From assembly GCA_016866415.1 (NCBI GenBank), contig VGML01000043.1, positions 1 to 13,351 on the forward strand: DNA of 13,351 bases, in the 5' to 3' direction. This DNA is from Bacteroidota bacterium. Lineage in GTDB: Bacteria; Bacteroidota; Bacteroidia; Flavobacteriales_D; Crocinitomicaceae. Shown piece by piece: positions 6,440 to 12,620 of the stretch (its first letter is position 1; each line of letters starts with the position of its first letter). Below the pieces are notes generated by a model. The model was given only the letters and a program-made list of their open reading frames with translations. It ran no database searches and was not told the DNA's origin. A program made the translations under genes and the position numbers.

Positions 6440-7876
6440 TCAATTCTTTAATTCGGGAGTTATTTTTATTTCTAATCCTAGGTTTTTACCGATGCGCAAC
6501 ATTTCATTAACAGCTTCGAAGTAATTATTGGAAATTATGCCTTCCAAAATGGCTTCTTTTATCTGACTTTTAATGATTCCAATTTCTGCTTGAGGGCCAA
6601 TTCCAAAAGTTTTCATTATCAAATTTCCAGAAATAGGAGGTTGAAAGTTTCGAATACGATCTTTCTCTTCAACTAATCGAAGTTTTGTAGAAACTAATTC
6701 AAAGTTCTCTTTGTATTTTTTGACCTTAAATTCATTTTTAGATGTAATGTCAGCATTGCAAAGTAACATCAAGTCTTCAATGTCATCTCCAGCCTCACTT
6801 AGTAATCTTCGAATTGCCGAATCTGTAACTGAACCTTTGACCAAGGCAATAGGGCGGAGGTGAAGACGAACTAACTTCTGAACATACTTCATTTTCTGAT
6901 CTAACGGAAGTTTTAACCGCTGAAATATTTTTGGAACCATTCTGGCTCCAATTTCCTCGTGTCCGTGAAAAGTCCACCCCACAATATCATCAAATCGTTT
7001 AGTTGGTGGTTTGGCAATGTCATGTAAAATCGCAGCCCATCGCAACCATAGATTTTCTGAGTGTTCTGCAAGGTTATCTAATACTTCAAGCGTATGTAAA
7101 AAATTATCCTTATGACTTTTTCCATTGATGGTTTCAATTCCTTGAAGAGCTATCATTTCTGGAAAAAATTGATGTAATAAGCGCGTTGTATTTAATAATT
7201 TAAAACCACGAGATGGTGACTCGGTTAGTATTATTTTATTAAGCTCATCTGAAATCCGCTCTTTTGAAATTATTTCTAATCGATGAGATTGATTTTTTAG
7301 AGCCTCCAAACATTTTGATTCAATTTTAAAATTTAAACGAGTCGCAAAACGAATGGCTCTCAGCATCCTAAGGGGGTCATCACTAAATGTTACCTCAGGC
7401 TCAAGGGGAGTTCTAATTATTCCGTTAAGCAAATCCTCTATACCATTAAATGGATCAACTAAATTCCCAAAGCTTTCTTCACGTAAATCAAGAGCCAAAG
7501 CATTAATTGTAAAGTCTCTTCGGAATTGGTCATCTCTTAAAGTTCCAATCTCTGTTGTGGGTTTTCTTGAGTTGAACTCGTAGGATTCTTTTCTTGCCCC
7601 CACAAATTCCACATCCAAATCCTTGTATCGAAAGTGCGCCGTCCCATAATTTTTGAAAATACTGACGTTTTTGACTTTCAGTATTTGAGCGACTTCTTGA
7701 GCCAACAAAGTTCCATCTCCAACAACAACGATATCAATATCTTTTGAGGTTTTTTCAAGTATAAGATCTCTTACAAATCCTCCAACGACGTATGCCTCGA
7801 GATTGTTTTCTTTAATGAAACTAGAAACAACTTTAAATACAGGATGCTTGAGATGAATGGCGTAATTTGAAGACAT
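6440..7876 (-). CDS. cca: CCA tRNA nucleotidyltransferase with HD domain
   Basis: 478 residues, a usual length. It adds or repairs the CCA end of tRNAs from CTP and ATP without a template. The class II nucleotidyltransferase head shows YVVGGFVRDLIL (29-40) with the metal-binding pair in KDIDIVVVGDG (D46, D48). RRDFTINALAL (119-129) and DDPLRMLRAIRFATRL (166-181) are the conserved neck motifs for base recognition. An HD phosphohydrolase domain follows: H261 in FLHTLEV, H285-D286 in ILHDIAKP, and HGHE (304-307). HD-bearing CCA enzymes can also have phosphatase and phosphodiesterase activity. I chose the ATG at 7876, five bases after a TACCTTTG box. The gene heads a five-gene run through to the FKBP gene. 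Whether it adds CCA alone or only part of it cannot be fixed by eye; no second enzyme lies in the window. Confidence 0.95.
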   Translation of the reverse strand: MSSNYAIHLKHPVFKVVSSFIKENNLEAYVVGGFVRDLILEKTSKDIDIVVVGDGTLLAQEVAQILKVKNVSIFKNYGTAHFRYKDLDVEFVGARKESYEFNSRKPTTEIGTLRDDQFRRDFTINALALDLREESFGNLVDPFNGIEDLLNGIIRTPLEPEVTFSDDPLRMLRAIRFATRLNFKIESKCLEALKNQSHRLEIISKERISDELNKIILTESPSRGFKLLNTTRLLHQFFPEMIALQGIETINGKSHKDNFLHTLEVLDNLAEHSENLWLRWAAILHDIAKPPTKRFDDIVGWTFHGHEEIGARMVPKIFQRLKLPLDQKMKYVQKLVRLHLRPIALVKGSVTDSAIRRLLSEAGDDIEDLMLLCNADITSKNEFKVKKYKENFELVSTKLRLVEEKDRIRNFQPPISGNLIMKTFGIGPQAEIGIIKSQIKEAILEGIISNNYFEAVNEMLRIGKNLGLEIKITPELKN

Positions 7877-7881
7877 TGCTA

Positions 7882-7889
7882 CAAAGGTA
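7882..7889 (-). promoter_or_regulatory. Candidate cca operon -7 box, possibly leaderless
   Basis: TACCTTTG on the minus strand is an exact match to the Bacteroidota -7 consensus TAnnTTTG. It ends five bases before the cca ATG, so transcription would begin at or next to the start codon. No good TTG or TTTG -33 element stands at the usual spacing, which weakens the call. The box lies in the 49-bp gap after the RRM gene. Confidence 0.42.
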
Positions 7890-7925
7890 AGATTTCGCAG
7901 CTAAATTGAATTATTTTTAGAATTC

Positions 7926-8498
7926 TTAATCCTCTTCTTCATCATCGAAAAAATCCTCATCTTCATCCTTTTTCTTGTAAGAAAATAGGTCGTCATCGAA
8001 TTCATCGTCATCATCAAAGAATTTATTGTTTTTACCACTCTTTCTATGAGCGTCCATTTTTGGTTTTTTTGAACGATTGTCACTATCCGAATCGCTCGAT
8101 TTTTTGTCTTTGGTTAGTTTCTTTCTCGGCTCCGTTTTAAGTGGCAAATCCAATGGAGGAGGAACGAAAGTGTTATTTGATTTATTTTCAAATCCCGGTT
8201 TATCTATTTTAGGAGGTCCCGGACTAGTCTCTGTTGGACGAGGAGGTCTATTTTCCCTCGCTTCAGCTTCTTTAACAGTTATTGGGCGACCATTAACTAC
8301 AAAATTATCTAGCGATTTTATAGCGTTCACGGCTTCCTCGCGATTCGGCATTTCAACAAATCCAAATCCTCTTGATTTACCCGTTTCTCTGTCGGTGGCA
8401 ACGCTCGCTTTTAAAACTCTACCATGCTGTTCAAACAATTTCCTTAATTGTTCACTCGTTACTCCAAAGTCTAGTTTGGCAACAAAAATACTGGTCAT
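7926..8498 (-). CDS. RRM-domain RNA-binding protein with charged low-complexity tail
   Basis: 190 residues. One RNA recognition motif covers about 1-80, with RNP2 IFVAKL (4-9) and RNP1 KSRGFGFVEM (41-50). The RNP1 aromatics (F45, F47) and F5 of RNP2 are the residues that stack on RNA bases. Small single-RRM proteins of this kind occur in Bacteroidota and cyanobacteria and bind single-stranded RNA; some cyanobacterial ones respond to cold. Here a long disordered tail follows: Pro-rich (84-125), then Lys/Ser/Asp-rich (about 128-160, KKSSDSDSDNRSKKPK), then strongly acidic (from about 161) to the end. Split charge like this favours self-association or an inhibitory fold-back onto the RRM; that is inference. 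It starts at the ATG at 8498 and lies 49 bp upstream of cca on the same strand, so partial co-transcription is possible. Confidence 0.93.
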   Translation of the reverse strand: MTSIFVAKLDFGVTSEQLRKLFEQHGRVLKASVATDRETGKSRGFGFVEMPNREEAVNAIKSLDNFVVNGRPITVKEAEARENRPPRPTETSPGPPKIDKPGFENKSNNTFVPPPLDLPLKTEPRKKLTKDKKSSDSDSDNRSKKPKMDAHRKSGKNNKFFDDDDEFDDDLFSYKKKDEDEDFFDDEEED

Positions 8499-8706
8499 AA
8501 AAAATTAAAACAACAATTTAAATGGTTGAAAATAAATTCTATCCCCGAAATTATGATAAAATTTTCGATTCCAACATATTGAGCTTAAAAAATCATTAAT
8601 AATTTTTGTTTTTACGACATTTGAAATCAATTCATGCGTTTTATTTTTTCGATTTATCTGCAATAATTCTAGAAATATTTGTAATTTTCACTCTCTTTAT
8701 ATTAAA
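8499..8706. promoter_or_regulatory. Divergent intergenic region, RRM gene / SiaC-like gene
   Basis: A 208-bp, very AT-rich gap between divergent genes that must hold both promoters. For the RRM gene the best candidate is TAATTTCG (8553-8546, minus), one base off TAnnTTTG, with TTG (8574-8572) 18 nt upstream; it would give a leader of about 40 nt. For the plus-strand gene only poor matches are seen (TAATTTTC near 8682, and a stretched TAATTTTTG near 8600). No terminator, RNA gene or small ORF was recognised. Confidence 0.5.
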
Positions 8707-9096
8707 ATGAAGGATTTAAATCTTCCACAAACTGATTCAACACCTCTTGTTTTATTTCAAGAAAATGGAAATCTTGAGATTTCCGGAAAAGTAATACCAG
8801 ATTCAGAACTTGATTTTTGGACTCCAGTTAGCAGTTGGTTCAATGAATATTTACAAAGCCCAGCGACAAATACAATTTTTCGTTTAAGATTAGTTTATTT
8901 AAACACCTCTTCATCCAAAGAGATTTTACATATGCTTTATCGGTTAAACGAATTAAAGGAACGAGGATTTTCAGCTTCTGTTCAATGGGAGTATAATGAA
9001 GGTGATGTCGATATGTTGGAAGTTGGTCGTGATTATGAACATATGGTTAAAGTTCCTTTTGATTTTTTAGTTCTTTCTGAAAATCCTTGTGTTTAA
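8707..9096 (+). CDS. SiaC-like (DUF1987) regulatory phosphoprotein
   Basis: 129 residues, the usual length for DUF1987/SiaC (PF09345). Family marks are the opening STPLVLFQENGNLEISGKVIP (11-31, one N-terminal strand pair) and RLVYLNTSSSKEILHML (61-77). In Pseudomonas aeruginosa SiaC, the Thr in the same YLNTSS motif is phosphorylated by SiaB and dephosphorylated by SiaA, and unphosphorylated SiaC activates the diguanylate cyclase SiaD. Here that Thr is T67, with S68-S70 next to it. The fold resembles STAS-type anti-sigma antagonists. No SiaA phosphatase, SiaB kinase or SiaD gene lies in the window. It is the first gene of a plus-strand run and stands 21 bp before the 78-aa gene. It has no signal peptide, so it is cytoplasmic. 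Family is fairly sure, the partner unknown. Confidence 0.9.
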   Translation: MKDLNLPQTDSTPLVLFQENGNLEISGKVIPDSELDFWTPVSSWFNEYLQSPATNTIFRLRLVYLNTSSSKEILHMLYRLNELKERGFSASVQWEYNEGDVDMLEVGRDYEHMVKVPFDFLVLSENPCV

Positions 9097-9117
9097 GTTT
9101 TAGAGCAAATTTTTATT

Positions 9118-9354
9118 ATGCGATTGGTAAAGCAAATTCCGCACGAACGTTATCTGATTCAACTGCATCAATACAATGGCAAGTTCATTTTGAAAATTGA
9201 ACTTAGTGGTTTTGAACAGGTTTTTAAAGTATCTGAGTTGGATGTAGATATCGAAAAGTTAGAAAAAAAGCTTTCTGAAGAATTTTTAAAAAATTGTTTT
9301 GACCGATTTTTATCCATGCGATCGGATTGGGAAAATTTGACTTCAACTCTTTAA
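9118..9354 (+). CDS. Small conserved-looking protein of unknown function
   Basis: 78 residues, soluble and charged. An N-terminal half of alternating strands (RYLIQLHQYNGKFILKIEL, 11-29, then EQVFKVSELDV) precedes a helix (EKLEKKLSEEFLKNCFDRFLSMRSDW, about 46-71). I know of no named domain; the SMRSDW ending seems familiar from small Bacteroidetes proteins, which is unverified memory. It starts 21 bp after the SiaC-like stop and ends 11 bp before the OmpH-like gene, so all three are probably one transcript. The layout of strands followed by a long helix could suit a small adaptor that binds the SiaC-like protein, but that is only a guess from position. Good spacing and a clean frame support it as a real gene. 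Confidence 0.75.
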   Translation: MRLVKQIPHERYLIQLHQYNGKFILKIELSGFEQVFKVSELDVDIEKLEKKLSEEFLKNCFDRFLSMRSDWENLTSTL

Positions 9355-9365
9355 AATGAAAAATT

Positions 9366-9968
9366 ATGAATATTAAAGACATTCTTTGGGTTCCATTATT
9401 TTCAATTCTCTTGGTAACATCTTGTTCACAGGAATCTAAAAAAGCAAAAAAAGACACAAAACCGAAAGTTGAGGCTCGTGATACCAAGGGTTTAACGATT
9501 GCATTTTACAGCAATGATAGCATCAAAGAAAAATTTGAATATTATAAAAGAGAGGATGCAGCTGTTACAAAAAAACAAAAAGCTTTTCAAGCTGAGTTAG
9601 AAAAAAGATCGAAAGAATATGACAATTTTGTTCAACGTAAAGATCAAGAAGCGCGAAACGGATTACTATCTGAAAACGAAATTATGCTAGCTCAGCAAAA
9701 AGCTCAACAATTGCAAGCATCAATTATGCAATATCAGCAAACTCAAGGAGCTAAAATTGAAGAGGAAACGGTTAAGAAATTAGAAGCAATCAATAAAAAA
9801 ATTGAAGCACTAGGTAAAAAATATTGTGAATTACATGGGATTGATATTTTGCTTATGCACGGACAAGGTGGACAATTAAATTATATAAGTCCTTCAATGG
9901 ATGTTACTACCGAATTCATCAATTTTTTGAATGAAAATCAAGACCAAATTGAAAAAGAATTGAAATAA
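9366..9968 (+). CDS. OmpH/Skp-like periplasmic chaperone, lipoprotein
   Basis: 200 residues. A signal with lipobox LVTSC (Cys20) makes it a lipoprotein, unlike soluble E. coli Skp. A Lys-rich linker (24-42) leads to a short strand, GLTIAFYSNDSI (43-54), which matches the OmpH start where a strand precedes two long helices. Residues about 60-150 form a Gln/Lys/Glu-rich antiparallel coiled coil (QKAFQAELEKRSKEYDNF, LAQQKAQQLQASIMQYQQ). The closing strand DILLMHGQGGQLNYISPSMDVT (160-181) matches the family's IDYVL...V-Y-P-DIT pattern. The Skp/OmpH fold holds unfolded outer membrane proteins in the periplasm. It sits third in the plus-strand run, 11 bp after the 78-aa gene and 1 bp before the DUF4924 gene. 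A clear OmpH relative, but whether it is a general chaperone is not known. Confidence 0.9.
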   Translation: MNIKDILWVPLFSILLVTSCSQESKKAKKDTKPKVEARDTKGLTIAFYSNDSIKEKFEYYKREDAAVTKKQKAFQAELEKRSKEYDNFVQRKDQEARNGLLSENEIMLAQQKAQQLQASIMQYQQTQGAKIEEETVKKLEAINKKIEALGKKYCELHGIDILLMHGQGGQLNYISPSMDVTTEFINFLNENQDQIEKELK

Positions 9969-9969
9969 A

Positions 9970-10521
9970 ATGCTCGTTTCTCAACAAAAAAGACAGGAAA
10001 ATATAGCCGAGTATTTGATCTACATGTATCAAATTGAGGATATCATTCGTGCGTTTCAATTCAATGTTGACAACATAATTGATGTTTTTGTTAAACCAAG
10101 CTTGCCAGATGCTTCCTTTTTAAATCAATATCGTTCATGGTATGAGGAATTAGTGAAACAAATGAAAATGCAGAAATGTGAGAAAGAAGGACACATCGAT
10201 GCATTACGAGAAATTGTTTTGGAATTGATTTATTTGCACAATACGCTGATAACCATCTCGAATGATGATAAATACAAGGGACTGGTTGACCAAGCAAAAT
10301 CGTTCTTAGATGAATTTAAGCAAAAGTCAAACATGACGAAGCATCATGACATTGAAGTATTATTGCATGCGATGTACATGAAGCTTCAATTGAAAGTGCG
10401 CAAACAAGAAATTAGTCCAGAAACTGAAGAGGCAATGGATAAAATGAGAATTCAGTTGGCTTATCTTTCGCGAGAATACAATCGAATGAAGTCTGGAACC
10501 TGGAATTTCAATCCAAATTAA
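9970..10521 (+). CDS. DUF4924 family protein
   Basis: 183 residues, all helical in character, with no signal or membrane segment. The opening, KRQENIAEYLIYMYQIEDIIRAFQF (7-31), and the end, IQLAYLSREYNRMKSGTWNF (161-180), match what I recall of DUF4924 (PF16271), a Bacteroidota family of unknown function. Between them lie helices rich in Leu, Met and Lys (LREIVLELIYLHNTLI, 74-89; IEVLLHAMYMKLQLKVRK, 127-144). It begins 1 bp after the OmpH-like stop, so it is almost certainly co-translated and is last in the plus-strand run. Its stop lies 1 bp from the convergent stop of the nuclease-domain gene. Its only visible link is to the chaperone next door, which does not establish a role. Confidence 0.85.
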   Translation: MLVSQQKRQENIAEYLIYMYQIEDIIRAFQFNVDNIIDVFVKPSLPDASFLNQYRSWYEELVKQMKMQKCEKEGHIDALREIVLELIYLHNTLITISNDDKYKGLVDQAKSFLDEFKQKSNMTKHHDIEVLLHAMYMKLQLKVRKQEISPETEEAMDKMRIQLAYLSREYNRMKSGTWNFNPN

Positions 10522-10560
10522 CCTAGTTTTGAAATTTTGGGAATTCATTTATGGATTGAA
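10507..10560. repeat. 9-bp inverted repeat spanning convergent stops
   Basis: TTCAATCCA (10507-10515) and TGGATTGAA (10552-10560) are a perfect inverted pair 36 bases apart. They lie in the last codons of two convergent genes and bracket their stops. Shorter complementary pieces inside (AATTTC 10504-10509 with GAAATT 10531-10536) compete with it. It could mark 3' ends, but no run of T's follows, and it may be chance. Confidence 0.3.
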
Positions 10561-10978
10561 TCTTTATATTTTCCTTATCAATATACCAAAAAGCGTGATT
10601 AATTCCGTTTGTGAGTCCAATGAATTTACAACTTAGTTTATTCTGATAATTCAGCGCTTGTAATAATACATTTTCATTCAAAGGAATATGCGGAGCCTTG
10701 CATTCAATTAAAACTTCAGGAATAAAATCTTGATTATAAACAACAATATCCCATCTTTTTTTTAAACCAAAATAGTCAAGGCTTTTTTCAACTGAAATGC
10801 GTTCAATTGCATAACCCAAATTATTTGAAAGAAAAGCGATGAAATGCTGACGAACCCATTCTTCCGGAGTTAAGTTTATTTGCTTTTTACGAATCAGGCA
10901 ATGGACAAATATCTCGTTAGCTTTACGAACTAATTTCAATTCCGTTTTGGGTAAGTTCAAAGGTTGAATGGCGTTCAT
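10523..10978 (-). CDS. Stand-alone type I restriction HsdR N-terminal-like nuclease domain
   Basis: 151 residues, far shorter than a real HsdR (about 1000), with no helicase part. It matches the HSDR_N_2 (PF13588) region: TPEEWVRQHFIAFL (37-50), the PD-(D/E)xK core with D77 in KRWDIVVY, IECKAP (E92, K94), and QALNYQ (107-112) with the usual Gln. All predicted catalytic positions are present, so nuclease activity is possible. Such stand-alone copies are common in Bacteroidota and I know of no proven role. No HsdS or HsdM gene and no mobile element is near, which argues against a restriction system. Its ATG overlaps the alanine dehydrogenase stop (TAATG), so it is translationally coupled to that gene and ends the LpxH-TsaE-Ald run. 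Function uncertain; DNA repair or housekeeping is as likely as defence. Confidence 0.88.
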   Translation of the reverse strand: MNAIQPLNLPKTELKLVRKANEIFVHCLIRKKQINLTPEEWVRQHFIAFLSNNLGYAIERISVEKSLDYFGLKKRWDIVVYNQDFIPEVLIECKAPHIPLNENVLLQALNYQNKLSCKFIGLTNGINHAFWYIDKENIKIQSINEFPKFQN

Positions 10979-12198
10979 TACATGCCTGGTAAAATGAGAT
11001 TGATGTCTTTGTATTTTAGGTCAAAAACTTTTCCAAGAACTTCGTTTGTTAAAATTCCTCTATAGATATAAACACCGTTTCTAAATCCTCTATGATCTCG
11101 GATAAGTTCAACAACACCGCCTTTGTCTCCCATTTCAAGAATTAGTGGTGAAAGTATATTTGACAATGCAAAGGATGCTGTTCTTGAAACACGTGATGAA
11201 ATGTTAGGTACGCAATAATGAACAACTCCATGCTTAACAAAAGTTGGGTCGCTGTGATTCGTAACCCTTGAAGTTTCAAAGCATCCGCCTTGATCAATAC
11301 TAACATCAACGACGACAGAACCTTGTTTCATGCTTTCAATCATTTCTTCATTGACAACGCATGGTGTTCTGCCTATTGGAGATCTAAGTGCACCTATGAC
11401 TACATCAGATCTTCTTATCGCCTTAGCCAATACTTTCGGTTGAATTATCGAGGTGAATATACGTGAACCAATATCGTTTTGAAGACGTCGCAAACGAGAT
11501 AATGAATTATCGAAAACTTTTACGGAAGCTCCAAGACCCAAAGCAGCTCGAGTTGCATATTCTCCGACAGTTCCGGCGCCGATAATCACAACCTCGGTTG
11601 GTTGAACACCAGCAACGCCCCCAAGCATCATTCCTTTTCCCGAAGAAAAAGAAGATAGAAGTTCACCTGCTACCAAAATACTTGTTGTTCCAGCAATTTC
11701 ACCTAAAGTCCGAACAATTGAAAATACACCTTCTTCGTCACGCACATAATCCCAGGCGATTGCAGTAATTTTTTTCGAAATTAGTTTCTGAAGAATTTCT
11801 TTCGGTTGTGTTGCAATTTGAAGTGCTGAAATGAACGTTTGACCGCCTATCATCAAATCAACTTCCTCTTCTGATGGTGGCGCAACTTTTAGAATGATAT
11901 CACACGAATATATTTCTTTTCGATCGTAGCAAATTTCTGCTCCTGCTTCGCTAAAGTCGTTATCATAAAAATTAGAACCTTCACCAGCTTTAGTTTCAAT
12001 TTTAACTCGATGTCCATTTGCAACGAGCAGCGAAACTGCTTCAGGAACTAATGCGACTCGACGTTCTTGAAAGGAGGTCTCTTTTGGAATTCCAATAAAA
12101 AGATTTCCCTTTTTTCGCCTAACTTCCAACATTTCCTCTTTTGGCATCAAACTGCCTTGAGCAATCAACGATTTTAATAGTTCAGGATCCGTAATCAT
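10978..12198 (-). CDS. ald: Alanine dehydrogenase, Bacteroidetes type
   Basis: 406 residues. The Ald/PNT fold should convert L-alanine and NAD to pyruvate, ammonium and NADH. An extension of about 30 residues precedes the usual start at LFIGIPKET (33-41). R47 (ERRVAL) matches substrate-binding Arg15 of the Mycobacterium enzyme, and K104 (ILKVAPP) the catalytic Lys75. VVIIGAGTVGEYA (about 208-220) is the NAD-binding glycine loop, and the conserved Asp in SIDQGGCFE matches Asp270. Where the classic enzyme has catalytic His96 (LHLA), this protein has Gln127 (LQIA). I recall the Gln and the extension as shared by Bacteroidetes homologues, so this is a subfamily trait rather than damage. A transhydrogenase-like or altered activity cannot be excluded. 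It overlaps tsaE by 4 bp and the nuclease-domain gene by 1 bp. Confidence 0.9.
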   Translation of the reverse strand: MITDPELLKSLIAQGSLMPKEEMLEVRRKKGNLFIGIPKETSFQERRVALVPEAVSLLVANGHRVKIETKAGEGSNFYDNDFSEAGAEICYDRKEIYSCDIILKVAPPSEEEVDLMIGGQTFISALQIATQPKEILQKLISKKITAIAWDYVRDEEGVFSIVRTLGEIAGTTSILVAGELLSSFSSGKGMMLGGVAGVQPTEVVIIGAGTVGEYATRAALGLGASVKVFDNSLSRLRRLQNDIGSRIFTSIIQPKVLAKAIRRSDVVIGALRSPIGRTPCVVNEEMIESMKQGSVVVDVSIDQGGCFETSRVTNHSDPTFVKHGVVHYCVPNISSRVSRTASFALSNILSPLILEMGDKGGVVELIRDHRGFRNGVYIYRGILTNEVLGKVFDLKYKDINLILPGM

Positions 12199-12617
12199 AA
12201 TTCAAAGCTTATTTGTCTTGTCAAATCATCATTATTACGAATATACACCCAAATTATGTCATTTGGAAGTAAAGCCTCAATTTTTTCTGCCCATTCAATA
12301 AATATGTAACTTTTCTCATCAAGAATTTCTTCCAATCCGATATTAATAGCCTCTGCGATCGATTTGATCCGATAACAATCCATGTGATAAATTTTCCCTT
12401 TCGCAGAAACAGGATATTCCTGAATGATAGCAAAAGTTGGTGAGCCTTCAAATTCTTGGACACCCAATGCTTCTATGAGAGCGCGTGTGAATGTCGTTTT
12501 TCCTGCACCCATTTCACCTCTAAATGCGATGCATTTCGGATAATTCACAAATTTTAGGAATTCATTTGCAAAAGCGGGTAATTCATCAATGGAATTTACC
12601 TTCCAATCAATTTTCAT
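12195..12617 (-). CDS. tsaE: tRNA threonylcarbamoyladenosine biosynthesis ATPase TsaE
   Basis: 140 residues, typical length. With TsaB and TsaD it makes the t6A37 modification on ANN-decoding tRNAs; TsaE supplies ATP hydrolysis that resets the complex. The Walker A loop is FRGEMGAGKTTFTRAL (32-47, K40, T41). SPTFAIIQEY (59-68) is the switch-like segment, YHMDCYRI (77-84) carries the conserved Asp and Tyr, and YIFIEWAEKI (104-113) is the family's acidic-Trp signature. Its ATG lies 3 bp after the LpxH-like stop, and its TGA overlaps the ald start (ATGA), so it is in the middle of a coupled run. I recall tsaE next to alanine dehydrogenase as common in Bacteroidetes genomes (unverified). Confidence 0.96.
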   Translation of the reverse strand: MKIDWKVNSIDELPAFANEFLKFVNYPKCIAFRGEMGAGKTTFTRALIEALGVQEFEGSPTFAIIQEYPVSAKGKIYHMDCYRIKSIAEAINIGLEEILDEKSYIFIEWAEKIEALLPNDIIWVYIRNNDDLTRQISFEL

Positions 12618-12620
12618 GGT

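Noticed and set aside
8077..8508. 143-residue plus-strand ORF opposite the RRM gene
   Set aside because: Ser/Leu-rich antisense shadow of a gene with clear RNP motifs, with no domain of its own.
10523..10978. A type I restriction-modification locus
   Set aside because: Only the N-terminal nuclease-like domain is present; there is no HsdM, HsdS or helicase region.
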